Shown here in pieces: positions 36,365 to 46,400 of a stretch of DNA of 64,000 bases. The notes below the pieces were generated by a model. That model was given only the letters and a program-made list of their open reading frames with translations, ran no database searches and was not told where the DNA came from. The stretch lies in NCBI RefSeq assembly GCF_017302985.1, contig NZ_JAFIMU010000013.1:62001-126000 (forward strand), in the 5' to 3' direction. Origin of the DNA: Corallococcus macrosporus. Lineage in GTDB: Bacteria > Myxococcota > Myxococcia > Myxococcales > Myxococcaceae. Position numbers and translations under genes: made by a program. Every line of letters begins with the position of its first letter. Position 1 is the stretch's first letter.

Positions 36365-37264
36365 ATGCACAAATGCATGGATTGGCGGTCGGTCAAGTTC
36401 GACTGGAATCGAGCGCGGGCTTTTCTGGTCACCGCGGAGGAGGGCTCGCTCACGGCGGCGGCGCGTGCGCTCGGAATGGCGCAGCCGACACTCGGGCGTC
36501 AGGTGAGCGCGCTCGAGGACGAGCTGGGCGTGGTCCTGTTCGAGCGTGTGGGACGGAGCCTCTCTCTGACGCCGAGCGGGCGCGAGCTGCTCGACCACGT
36601 TCGAGCCATGGGCGACGCCGCGGGACGCGTCTCGCTCGTGGCCGGCGGACAGTCGCAGAGCATCACCGGGCTGGTCCGCATCTCGGCCAACGAGATCTAC
36701 TCGGCGTTCCTGCTGCCACCCATCGTGGAGAAGCTCCGGCGTGAAGCGCCGGGCGTCGAAATCGAGCTTGTCGCAACCAACACCGCGGTCGATCTGCGCA
36801 GGCGGGAGGCGGACATCGCCCTCCGGAACTTCCGCCCCACCCAGCCCGACCTCATCGCCACGAGGCTCAGGGACGACCCGATGCGGCTGTATGCCGCGAC
36901 CGGCTACCTTGCGAGCATCGGCAACCCACGGACGCCGAAGGCACTGAGCCGCGCCGACTTCATCGGGCTTGGCGGAACGGACGCCATGCTCCACGGGCTG
37001 AACGGGCTGGGCTTGAGCCTGACGCAACGGAACTTCCCGGTGCTGACGGGGAACCACCTCGTGCACTGGGAGATGGTCAAGCGGGGCATCGGCGTGGGCG
37101 TCGCTCCCGAGCGCGTGGGCGACACCGAGCCGCGGGTCCGGCGGGCCCTCCCCAGCCTCACCCCGTTGCTCCTTCCCATCTGGCTGACGACCCACCGCGA
37201 GCTGAACACCAGCAAGCGCATCCGGCGGGTGTTCGATCTGCTCGCGACCGAACTCGGGAGGTGA
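36365..37264 (+). CDS. LysR-family transcriptional regulator
   Basis: A 299-residue regulator starting at ATG 36365; an ATG four codons later is an alternative. The N-terminal winged helix-turn-helix reads FLVTAEEGSLTAAARALGMA and QPTLGRQVSALEDELGVVLF. The effector domain (~95-295) has ISANEIYSAFLLPPIV and the C-terminal THRELNTSKRIRRVFDLLA. Its divergent position suggests it regulates the DUF2306 gene through the 58-bp intergenic region. The inducer is unknown. Confidence 0.93.
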   Translation: MHKCMDWRSVKFDWNRARAFLVTAEEGSLTAAARALGMAQPTLGRQVSALEDELGVVLFERVGRSLSLTPSGRELLDHVRAMGDAAGRVSLVAGGQSQSITGLVRISANEIYSAFLLPPIVEKLRREAPGVEIELVATNTAVDLRRREADIALRNFRPTQPDLIATRLRDDPMRLYAATGYLASIGNPRTPKALSRADFIGLGGTDAMLHGLNGLGLSLTQRNFPVLTGNHLVHWEMVKRGIGVGVAPERVGDTEPRVRRALPSLTPLLLPIWLTTHRELNTSKRIRRVFDLLATELGR

Positions 37265-37335
37265 GTGACGGCGGCGCCTGTGGAGCCCGGCGCGGGCGGT
37301 GACGGACGCCACCGCCCGCTTCGATCCTTCAGGGA

Positions 37336-38637
37336 CTACTGGACGGTGTACGCCACCGTGCCGCTGCAGCTCCCGGTGTTGTAGCAGCCGGCGCGGATCT
37401 GGTACGTGCCCGCCGTCGTGGCCTTGAAGCTCGCGAAGGACAGCGTGCCGCAGGCGTCGTCGTTGAAGGCCACCTGGGTGGAGCCGTTGTACAGGCGCAG
37501 GTACGTGTCACCCGTGCCGGAGGCGCCCGCCACCGAGCAGGTGCCGAACTTGAGGGTCTGCCCGGCGGCCAGGGTGACGTTCCGGTTGACGGTGTTCTGG
37601 TTGGCGCTGTTGGTGTTGGTGGCAGTGAAGGTGAACGTCACCGGCGTCGGGGGCGGCGGGTAGCCCGCGCACAGGCGCGTGCTGGTCGCCACGCCGCAGT
37701 ACTCGTCGATGGCCGGCCGGACGTAGGTGATGTCCTCGCCGCGGCAGCCCGTCTCCGTGCAGGTGTTGACGACGTTGCAGCTCCCGCTGGCCTTGTAGTC
37801 GGTTTCGCCGCGCACCAGGATGCCGGCCACCGTGTAGCCGTTGTTCTCATACACGCCCGAGCCCGAGTTGCCGCCGAACGTGTCCGTGGTGCCCACGAAG
37901 TAGTCCAGCGTGCCCGCGCGCGCGTCACGCACCGAGCCGCCCGAATCGATCTTGAAGGGGATGCCGCTGCCCGAGCCGATGACCGTCACGTTGGTGCCCA
38001 CGGGCAGCGCGGCATTGCCCGCGCGAATGGGGGCGGGCGTGAAGCGCGGGGTGGCCGGCCGGTCCAGCCGGACGACGGCGAAGTCCAGGTTGCGGCCGCC
38101 CACCGTGCCCTGCTGGCGCGCGACGATCTCCTTGCAGGAGAAGATGTCCGCGGTCGTCACCGTCTGCAGGGTGCCGGCGGCGGTGCGGTAGAAGTTGAAG
38201 ACGAAGCGCGTGCTGGTGCAGGCCGACGCGCTGGTGATGCAGTGGCCCGCCGTGAGCACCAGGTCATCGTCGATGAGCGTGCCGGAGCAGAAGGCCGGAG
38301 TCGGGTCGTCCAGGAAGCGCTCGGAGGTGCAGAGGTTGTACGCGGAGCGCAGCGTGGAGGCGTTGAAGGTGACGTTGTTGATGTTGGTCGCGTTGAAGTC
38401 CGAAGGGTTCATCAGCGCGACGGTGGACTGCTGAGCACGGGCGCGCAGCGTGGCGTTCGCGTGCGCGTACACGTCCGTGCGGTTGTCGGTCCCGTAGACG
38501 ACGGGCTGCTTTTCCGTGCCCAGGGGAGTGGTGTCGGTGGGCTCGGCCTCCGGGGCCGGACCACAGGCCACGAGGGACAGGGTACACAGCAGCGTTCCGA
38601 GCAGCGTCCTACGGCTGGAAGTCCGGGGGCTTCGCAT
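37336..38637 (-). CDS. Secreted trypsin-like serine protease with C-terminal PPC-like domain
   Basis: A 433-residue lipoprotein starting at ATG 38637 with AGGAG upstream; the signal ends at LVACG (Cys25). The S1 triad is His132 in LVLTAGHC, Asp185 in NLDFAVVRLDR and Ser258 in FGGNSGSGV. After a PPPPTP linker, residues ~328-433 form a bacterial pre-peptidase C-terminal-like beta-domain (GQTLKFGTCSV, GDTYLRLYNG, GTYQIRAGC). It is an extracellular protease fitting a predatory lifestyle. It stands alone, convergent with the LysR gene and divergent from hrpA. Confidence 0.92.
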   Translation of the reverse strand: MRSPRTSSRRTLLGTLLCTLSLVACGPAPEAEPTDTTPLGTEKQPVVYGTDNRTDVYAHANATLRARAQQSTVALMNPSDFNATNINNVTFNASTLRSAYNLCTSERFLDDPTPAFCSGTLIDDDLVLTAGHCITSASACTSTRFVFNFYRTAAGTLQTVTTADIFSCKEIVARQQGTVGGRNLDFAVVRLDRPATPRFTPAPIRAGNAALPVGTNVTVIGSGSGIPFKIDSGGSVRDARAGTLDYFVGTTDTFGGNSGSGVYENNGYTVAGILVRGETDYKASGSCNVVNTCTETGCRGEDITYVRPAIDEYCGVATSTRLCAGYPPPPTPVTFTFTATNTNSANQNTVNRNVTLAAGQTLKFGTCSVAGASGTGDTYLRLYNGSTQVAFNDDACGTLSFASFKATTAGTYQIRAGCYNTGSCSGTVAYTVQ

Positions 38638-38800
38638 GGGCGAACACTCCTTGAGGGTGAGGACCGCATGCTCGCGCCAACCACGCACTCTCCGCAACGT
38701 TCACTTAACGAGACTTCAACGCTTTCTCTGACTCCTGGGCGTGGACGCCCCGGCGCGCACTAGGGGCGAAGCGCACGCATCAGTGCTAGTCCATGGGACC

Positions 38801-41800
38801 ATGTCCGGCGACTCACCCTCCCCTACGACCCCCGGCGGCGTGCCCACCCTGCGCTTCCCCCCCGAGCTCCCCATCTCGAGCCGGGTGGAGGACATCACCG
38901 CCGCCATCTCCGCCCATCAGGTGGTCATCGTCGCGGGGGCCACCGGCTCTGGGAAGACGACGCAGCTTCCGAAGGTCCTGCTCGCCATGGGGCGCGGCCG
39001 CCCGCGCCAGATTGGCGTCACCCAGCCCCGGCGGATCGCCGCGACGAGCGTGGCGGCGCGCGTGGCTCGCGAGCTCGGCACGGAGCTGGGCACGGACGTC
39101 GGCTATCAGATCCGCTTCGAGGATCGCTCGTCCAAGCGGACGGCCGTGAAGTTCATGACCGACGGCGTCCTGCTCGCGCAGATCCACAGCGATCCGCTGC
39201 TGAGCCGCTACGACACCATCGTGCTCGACGAGGCCCACGAGCGCAGCCTCACCATCGACTTCCTGCTCGGGTGGCTCAAGCGCATCCTCCCCAGGCGCCC
39301 CGACCTCAAGGTGGTGGTGAGCTCGGCCACCATCGAGACCGAGCGCTTCTCCCAGTTCTTCGGCGGGGCTCCGGTCATCCAGGTGGAGGGCCGGACCTTC
39401 CCGGTGGACGTGCTCTACGAGCCGCCCCCCGAGGACGCCGAGCTCGCGGACGCCGTCGCCGATTCGGTGGCGAACGTCATCTCGCTCGACCCGGACGGGG
39501 ACGTCCTCGTGTTCCTCCCCGGAGAGCGGGAGATCCGCGAGGCCGAGAACGCCCTGAACGCGCGCGAGCTGCGCGGCACGGTGGTGCAGCCGCTGTATGC
39601 GCGCCTGTCCGCCGCGGAGCAGTCGCGCGTCTTCGCCACCATCCCCCAGCGCCGCGTCATCCTCGCCACCAACGTCGCGGAGACGTCGGTCACCATCCCC
39701 GGCATCGTGTACGTCGTGGACACGGGGGTGGCGCGCCTGTCGCGCTACGACCCGCGCTCGGGCACCACGCGCCTGCACATCGAGCCGGTCTCGCAGGCCA
39801 GCGCCGACCAGCGCAAGGGGCGCTGCGGCCGCGTGCGCGAGGGCATCTGCGTGCGCCTCTACGACGAGGAGGGCTTCACCTCGCGGCCCGCCTTCACCGA
39901 CCCGGAGATCAAGCGCACCGGGCTCGCGGGGGTCATCCTGCGCATGAAGTCCCTCGGCCTCGGTGACGTCGAGGACTTCCCCTTCCTCGACCCGCCCCAG
40001 CCGAAGGCCATCGCCGAGGGCTGGCGGGTGCTCGAGGAGCTGGGGGCCATCGAGGGCAAGGAGCGCACCTTGACGCAGCTCGGGCACCAGCTCGCGCGCT
40101 TCCCGGTGGACCCGCGCATCGCTCGGATGATCCTCGCCGGCGCCGAGTACGGGTGCCTGGAGGAGGTGCTCGTCGTCGCCGCGGCGCTCAACCTTCAGGA
40201 CCCGCGCGAGCGGCCACGGGAGCTCGCGCAGAAGGCGGACGAGTCGCACGCGCGCTTCCGTGACGAGCACTCGGACTTCGCGGGGCTGCTCAAGCTGTGG
40301 GCCTTCGTGCGCGAGGCCGAGGGCCGGGGCACGTCCCATCTGCGGCGCGTGTGCCGGGACAACTTCCTGTCCTTCCTGCGCGTGCGTGAGTGGCGCGACG
40401 TCCAGCGCCAGCTCGAGGAGACCGTCCGCGAGCTGCGCCTGCCGCGCAAGGGCCGGGGTGCGCCGGCACGTGGAGACGTGCTGCACCAGGCGCTCCTCAC
40501 GGGGCTGCTGTCCCGCATCGGCCAGTGGAATCCGGAGCAGCGCTTCTTCACGGGCGCGAAGCAGACGCGCTTCATGGTGCACCCCTCGTCGGCGCTCGCG
40601 AAGAAGCCGCCTGCCTGGGTGATGGCCTTCGAGCTCGTGGAGACGTCCCAACTGTTCGCGCGCACCGTGGCGAAGCTCGACCCGGAGTGGCTCGCGTCGG
40701 CGGCCCCCCACCTGCTCAAGCGCAGCTACTCCGATCCGCACTGGTCGGAGAAGTCCGCGCGCGCCATCGTGAAGGAGAACGCGACCCTGTTCGGGCTCCA
40801 GGTCTTCAAGGAGCGCCCCGTGCCGCTGGCCAACACGGACCCCACCGAGGCACGGCTGATGTTCCTCGAGCATGCCCTGGTGCGCGGCGAGTACCGCACC
40901 CGGGGGGCGTTCCAGGAGAAGAACCGCCAGGTGCTCGAGCGCGTGGCGCGCCTTCGGGACAAGGCCCGGCGCAGCGAGCTGCTCGACAGCGAGGCGCTGC
41001 TGACGTTCTTCGACCACCGCGTCCCGGAGGACGTGACGGACGGAGCGGCCTTCGAGGTCTGGCGCCGCAAGGCCGAGGCGGACGACCCCGACGTGCTCGT
41101 CCTCTCCATGGAGGATGCCCTCTCGCACGACCCGGGCCTGTCCCCGGCGCACTACCCGGATGCCATCTCGCTGCATGGCGCGTCCGTGCCGGTGACGTAC
41201 ACCTTCGACCCCTCGGCCGAGGACGACGGCATCACCGTGAGCGTGCCGCTGCTGCTGCTCGCCCAGCTGGTCCCGGGTGAGCTCGACTGGACCATCCCCG
41301 GGTGGCAGCGGGAGAAGCTCACCGCCCTGCTCGAGCAGGTCCCCCGCGCCCAGCGCAAGCAGCTGGGGCCGGTGCCGGAGCTGGTCGACCGTCTCGAGAA
41401 GGAACTCACGCCCTTCCGCGGGCCGATGATTCCAGCGCTCACGCGTGCGGTGTCCCGGCTGTGCGGCCTGGACCTGCCCGAGGAGTCGTTCCGCGCGGAT
41501 GCCGTGCCGCCGTACCTGCGCACCACGCTCCGGGTGCTCGACGAGCGGGGCAAGGAGATCGCGCGCAGCCGCGACGCCGACGCGCTGCTCGAGCAGCACG
41601 GGGGACATGCACGGGCGGCGCTGCGCAGCGTGGCACCGACCTCGGACTGGGAGCGCAAGGGGCTGACCGCCTGGACCTTCGGCGAGCTGCCGGCCGTGGT
41701 CACCCGGCGGGTCGGCGGGCTCGAGGTCCGCAGCTATCCCGCGCTCGTCGACCGGGGCGCGACCGTGGACCTGGTGCTGCTGGAGACCGCCGCCGCCGCC

Positions 41801-42514
41801 GAAGCGGCCTCGCGCACGGGAATCCGCCGGCTCCTGATGCTCGCCGCGCGCGGACACGTGGCCGTCAGCGCCGCGCGCATGCCGATGCCCTTCCCTTCCC
41901 TGGACGGCGCGCCGCCCGCGCGCGGCCAGGCGGACGCCTTCAAGGCGCTCGTCCTCGCCCGCAGCGTCGATGATGCGTTCAAGCTCGCACCGGGTGCGCC
42001 GCTGCCCCGCACGAAGGCAGCCTTCGAGACGCTGCTCCGAGAGGGCTCCCCGCGCATCGAGCAGGCGGCCCGGGACTGGGCGAACGTCGTCGTCGCCACT
42101 TCCGGGGATCTCGCCGAGACGCTCGCCGCGCTCAAGGCCGCCTCCAAGGGGCCGAGCGGCGCGGCGGCCGTGAGGGACATCCGCGCGCAGCTCGGGCACC
42201 TGTTCCCCGCGAAGCTCATCGAGTGGATTCCCCTCACGCGCCTGCTGAACTACTCGCGCTACCTCCGTGCGGCCCAGGCACGGCTGGCGCGCGCGGTGGC
42301 GAACCCCGCCAAGGACGCAGCGAAGGCCGCCCCCTTCACGCCCCTGTGGGAGTCCTTCCTCGCCAGGCGAGCCAGCGTGCGTGACCAGGACGCGGCGCAG
42401 GAGCTGCGGTGGACCTTCGAGGAGCTCCGCGTAGCCATCTTTGCTCCGGAGGTGACGACGCCCGTGTCGGTGACGGCGGCGAAGGTCAGCGCGGCCCTCG
42501 CGGCGCTTCGTTAG
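38801..42514 (+). CDS. hrpA: ATP-dependent RNA helicase HrpA
   Basis: A 1237-residue DEAH-box helicase starting at ATG 38801, near the usual ~1300-residue length. Walker A is GATGSGKTTQ (46-55), motif II DEAH (143-146), motif III SSAT, and motif VI includes QRKGRCGRVREG. HA2 and OB-fold regions follow, and the C-terminal half carries the DUF3418 region typical of HrpA. It is cytoplasmic and acts on structured RNA and stalled or colliding ribosomes. The DUF488 gene begins 4 bp after the stop. Confidence 0.95.
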   Translation: MSGDSPSPTTPGGVPTLRFPPELPISSRVEDITAAISAHQVVIVAGATGSGKTTQLPKVLLAMGRGRPRQIGVTQPRRIAATSVAARVARELGTELGTDVGYQIRFEDRSSKRTAVKFMTDGVLLAQIHSDPLLSRYDTIVLDEAHERSLTIDFLLGWLKRILPRRPDLKVVVSSATIETERFSQFFGGAPVIQVEGRTFPVDVLYEPPPEDAELADAVADSVANVISLDPDGDVLVFLPGEREIREAENALNARELRGTVVQPLYARLSAAEQSRVFATIPQRRVILATNVAETSVTIPGIVYVVDTGVARLSRYDPRSGTTRLHIEPVSQASADQRKGRCGRVREGICVRLYDEEGFTSRPAFTDPEIKRTGLAGVILRMKSLGLGDVEDFPFLDPPQPKAIAEGWRVLEELGAIEGKERTLTQLGHQLARFPVDPRIARMILAGAEYGCLEEVLVVAAALNLQDPRERPRELAQKADESHARFRDEHSDFAGLLKLWAFVREAEGRGTSHLRRVCRDNFLSFLRVREWRDVQRQLEETVRELRLPRKGRGAPARGDVLHQALLTGLLSRIGQWNPEQRFFTGAKQTRFMVHPSSALAKKPPAWVMAFELVETSQLFARTVAKLDPEWLASAAPHLLKRSYSDPHWSEKSARAIVKENATLFGLQVFKERPVPLANTDPTEARLMFLEHALVRGEYRTRGAFQEKNRQVLERVARLRDKARRSELLDSEALLTFFDHRVPEDVTDGAAFEVWRRKAEADDPDVLVLSMEDALSHDPGLSPAHYPDAISLHGASVPVTYTFDPSAEDDGITVSVPLLLLAQLVPGELDWTIPGWQREKLTALLEQVPRAQRKQLGPVPELVDRLEKELTPFRGPMIPALTRAVSRLCGLDLPEESFRADAVPPYLRTTLRVLDERGKEIARSRDADALLEQHGGHARAALRSVAPTSDWERKGLTAWTFGELPAVVTRRVGGLEVRSYPALVDRGATVDLVLLETAAAAEAASRTGIRRLLMLAARGHVAVSAARMPMPFPSLDGAPPARGQADAFKALVLARSVDDAFKLAPGAPLPRTKAAFETLLREGSPRIEQAARDWANVVVATSGDLAETLAALKAASKGPSGAAAVRDIRAQLGHLFPAKLIEWIPLTRLLNYSRYLRAAQARLARAVANPAKDAAKAAPFTPLWESFLARRASVRDQDAAQELRWTFEELRVAIFAPEVTTPVSVTAAKVSAALAALR

Positions 42515-42518
42515 AACG

Positions 42519-43073
42519 ATGATGGAGATGCCCAGGCGAGCGAGGGGGTGGAGCGGCGTCCAGGTGTTCGCGCTGGGCCACTCCACGCGCCCCATCGAGG
42601 AGCTGGTGGAGATGCTGTGGGCGAACGGCGTGCGGACGCTGGTGGACATCCGCACGGTGCCGCGCTCCCGCAAGAACCCGCAGTTCAACGTGGACGTGCT
42701 GGGAAAGACGCTGGCCCAGGTGGGCGTCGAGCACCTGCACCTGGCAGCGCTCGGCGGGCTGCGGCGTCCGCGCAAGGACTCGCCCAACGCGGCCTGGCGC
42801 AACCTGAGCTTTCGCGGCTACGCGGACTACATGCTGACGAAGGACTTCGCGCAGGGGCTGGAGTCGCTGCGCGGGGTGGCACTGCGGGGGCCGGTGGCCG
42901 TGATGTGCGCGGAGGCGCTGCGCTGGCGCTGCCATCGCTCGCTGGTGGCGGATGCGCTCTGGGCGAGGGGCGTCCTGGTGACGCACATCACGAGCCCCAC
43001 CCGCACGGAGCCGCACCGGCTCACGGCCTTCGCGGTGGTACGGGGGCGAGAGGTGCTGTACCCGGCGACGTAG
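42519..43073 (+). CDS. DUF488 family protein
   Basis: A 184-residue protein starting at ATG 42519. It has the family's FALGHSTRPIEELVEMLW, TLVDIRTVPRSRKNPQFN, GYADYM and CAEALRWRCHRSLVADAL motifs; the Cys/His cluster is conserved in DUF488. The molecular function is unknown. The 4-bp gap to hrpA suggests co-translation. A following remnant begins right after its stop. Confidence 0.88.
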   Translation: MMEMPRRARGWSGVQVFALGHSTRPIEELVEMLWANGVRTLVDIRTVPRSRKNPQFNVDVLGKTLAQVGVEHLHLAALGGLRRPRKDSPNAAWRNLSFRGYADYMLTKDFAQGLESLRGVALRGPVAVMCAEALRWRCHRSLVADALWARGVLVTHITSPTRTEPHRLTAFAVVRGREVLYPAT

Positions 43074-43076
43074 GCA

Positions 43077-43236
43077 AGTCGTCCCGGACTCTTTCATCGC
43101 CAGCACGTGCTCCACGAACTGATTGATGGCGATCTCGGTCCCCTGCTGCCAACTCGACGTCTTGTCCTTCTCAAAGTCCGCTTCGTCCCGGTGCAGCGCC
43201 GTGAAGACGTAGCGCGCTCCGGGCCCCACGCTCTTC
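43077..43236 (-). pseudogene. Possible coding remnant, unidentified
   Basis: On the minus strand a coherent stretch reads GARYVFTALHRDEADFEK, then TSSWQQGTEIAINQFVEHVL and AMKES. It has the codon bias of a real gene, but no start on one side and no proper stop on the other before it runs into the antisense of the DUF488 gene. It may be the C-terminal end of a lost gene. The rest of the 43074-43460 interval shows no other gene; GC-rich sequence of unclear origin fills 43240-43430. Confidence 0.3.
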
Positions 43237-43460
43237 TGATGCGCAGGAGAATCCGACGAGACGCACAAGAGGCATGGGGGCCCTGTTGAGGGGAGAGGCG
43301 TCCCGCGAGGAGCCCCGCCGCAATCGATTCGCGCTGGTTGCGTACCCCCAGCGCCGGTCCGGGTCGTCTTCACGAGAGGTGCGGCGGGGCAACTTCCCGT
43401 CACCCCCGCGGACAATCCAAAGAGAAGAATCTCGGATGTATCAGAGGGGGGCAGCACGTC

Positions 43461-46400
43461 ATGCGAGTCGATGGTCCGTCGTATCCAACCCAGACAATCT
43501 CTTCCTCAGAAAATGGCAAGGCCGAGGCCCGTGAGGGCTCCGAGGCCAACGTCCTCCGGGAGGAAGGCGCTCCCGGTGCGCAAGGCCCGGATTCAGCCTC
43601 CCGCTTCGAGGACGCGCCCCCGGCACACCGGGAGCGCCTGACGCCCCCGCCGCCGCCGCTTCCTCCCGAGCCGGAGCCGGAGCCCCGGCCCGTGCCGGAG
43701 AAGAACCTCAAGCGCGGCGACACCGGCGTGGACGTGAAGCAGCTCCAGGACTCACTGGTGGAGCTGGGCTATCTCACGCGCGAGCAGGTCGCCACCGGGC
43801 CGGGCCAGTTCGGTCCGCAGACGGAGGCCGCGCTGCAGAAGTTCCAGAAGGACAACGGCGTCCCCGCGAATGGCCGCTACGAGGCCGCCACCCGCGAGGC
43901 GCTGTCGAAGTCGCTCGCGCGCTCCGCGCAGACGGCCGGCAAGACGCAAGGCCCCGCCATGTCCGCCGAGGCCGCGTTCATCACCCAGTTCACCTCCGAG
44001 TACAACCCGCACGGTCCGTCCGGCAGCACCAACTGCGGCCCCGCCAGCCTCGCCATGTCCCTGGCGTACACGGGCCACATGCCCCCGGGCCTCACGAAGG
44101 AGCAGCAGGTGGACCATGCGCGCGCGCTGATGTGCCCGCGCCGCACGTCGGAGTTCACCTTCGTGAACGCGTCGGACGGCACGCGGGTGCCGCTGCTGGA
44201 CCGGGACCATGAGTTCACGGGCGGCACCATGGTGGCCGACGGCATCAAGGGTGCGGGCCTCACGTCTCGCTACGGGCAGGGCTGGGAGTCGCTGGATCAG
44301 CAGCTCGCGGCGGGCAACCCCGTCATCGCCAATGGCGCCACCAACGCGGCCTGGCGCTCGCAGTTCCCCGAGCGCATGGGCCGGGGCGACGTCGCTCACC
44401 TCAACGCCATCCTCGCGAAGACTCCGGACGGGAAGTACCTCGTCGCGGATCCGCTCCACACCGGGGGCCCGGTGGCGATGACGCGCCAGCAGCTCAGCGT
44501 CTTCTTCTCCCCCACCGGAGGCCAGCCGTCCTTCAACGCCCTTCAAGGGGCCTCGAGAGGCGCCGGGGCCGCGGAGGCCGGAGCCAGCGCGGGAGCCAGC
44601 GCGGGCACCACCACCGCGCGCCTGTTGGACGAGGCCGCCGCGCGCTTCCCGCCGTTCCAGCCGGAGCCCTTCACGCTGCCCGCGATGGGCGTGGGGGTCG
44701 CCAACGTCACCGGGGCGGGCGCGACGGGCGCGGACGTCAAGACGCGCGCGCAGCAGGACGCGAAGGCCCTGGCGGGCACGCTCCAGAACAGCCTGGAACA
44801 GGGGGCCGCGCAGTTCGAGCAGCTCATCGCCAGCAACCCGGATCCCGCCTACCAGGAGGCGTTCGTCCGCGCCGCGGAGCCGTCGCTCGCGAAGATGGGC
44901 CAGCTCTTCGCCGGCGTGTCACCGGAGACGGACCGCCAGCTGCACCCGCGTCCGCCGCTGCGCGCCCCCGACCTCCAGCGTGACCAGCCGCTGCTCGACA
45001 AGCTGGCGAAGGCGGAGACCGACATCGAGCAGAAGACGTACCTCAGCCTGGCGCGGGCCACGGAGCGGCTGGGGGAGCCGACCGCGGGCCTCGTGGGCCG
45101 GGCCTTCACGCGGGACACGCCTCCGGGCTTCGCCAAGCTCTCGCTGAGCCACGCCATCCGGACCGCCGTCAACACGGGCATCGGCTCGCGCCTCGCGTTC
45201 GACATGGAGCGCGCGCTGAACGTGAGCGAGGCCCTCCCGCCCGGCTTCAAGGGGCCCACCCGCGCCCTGGATGCCAAGGCCATCCACCAGACGCTGTGGA
45301 GCGCCATCGAAGGGCTGCGAGCCCCGTTCGCGGCGGTCGCGGACAAGGCGGAGGAGCACCAGAAGCAGCTCACGGAGCTGCTCAGCGGCCCGGCGAAGAT
45401 CCTCACCCCGGAGCAGCAGCAGGCCTTCACCGCCACCTACCTGAACGACCCCGCGCGCAAGCATGACCTCGCGGAGTTCGAGCGATACAGCAAGCTGTTG
45501 GCCCGCGCGGCCCCGGATGGCCCGCCCTCGGGCAAGCAGGGTCCGGAGGTGGTGGCGCTGGCCCGCGAGCTGCCGCGCATGGCGGCGACGCAGTCCGGCG
45601 CCGAGTACCTCGCCTCCCAGCTCACCGCCCAGGGCGAGAACCGCCCCACGTTCCTCGACACCCTCGGCAAGCTGAAGGACCTCAAGGACTTCGATGAGAA
45701 GCTCGCCGTCGCGCTCGTGAAGAGCGCGGGCTCAGGCGCCATCCTCGCGGCCGGCTTCAAGTCGAAGGGAGGCGCCGAGGCCATCTTCAACGGGCTCGCG
45801 AAGAACGCCCACCTCTTCGGGATGGCTCCGAAGGACATGCAGCAGTACGTCAAGCTGCTGCGCGGCATCAAGCCGGACTCCACGCAGGAGCAGGTCCAGG
45901 GCATCACCCAGTCCCTCAGGGGCCTCCTGAAGGAGCAGGAGACGGGACTGCCGGGCAGCCCGGATTCCCCTCGGGGCCAGGCGCTGCGCGGGCTGGGCGT
46001 CCTCGTCACCGCGTCAGCGGCCGTGGGGGACGCCGCGGGCTGGAACCAGGCGGACTTCGCCGCGAAGCTGAAGATCGTCGGCGACGGGCTCAGCGTCGGC
46101 GGGGACGGCGCGACGTTCGTCCTCGATGCGCTCGGCAAGGCGGCGCCGGTCCTCTCCAAGGTGTTCGACAAGGCGTCCGGCGTGGGCACGCTGCTGGGCG
46201 CGGTGGGCGACGGCATCCAGACCTTCCAGGCCGTGCAGGAGGGCAAGTACTGGAAGGCGAGCGCATCCGGCGCCCAGGCGCTGGGCGCCCTCCTCATGGC
46301 AGGAGGCGCCGCGACCGAGTGGATCCCCGGCGGACAGCTCATCGGCGCCGCGCTGTTCCTGGGCGGGCTCACGGTGAAGTACCTGGACCCGGACCAGTAC

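Noticed and set aside
38813-42802. 1329-residue open frame antisense to hrpA
   Set aside because: It mirrors the GC-rich codons of hrpA, has no family motif, and hrpA itself is certain.
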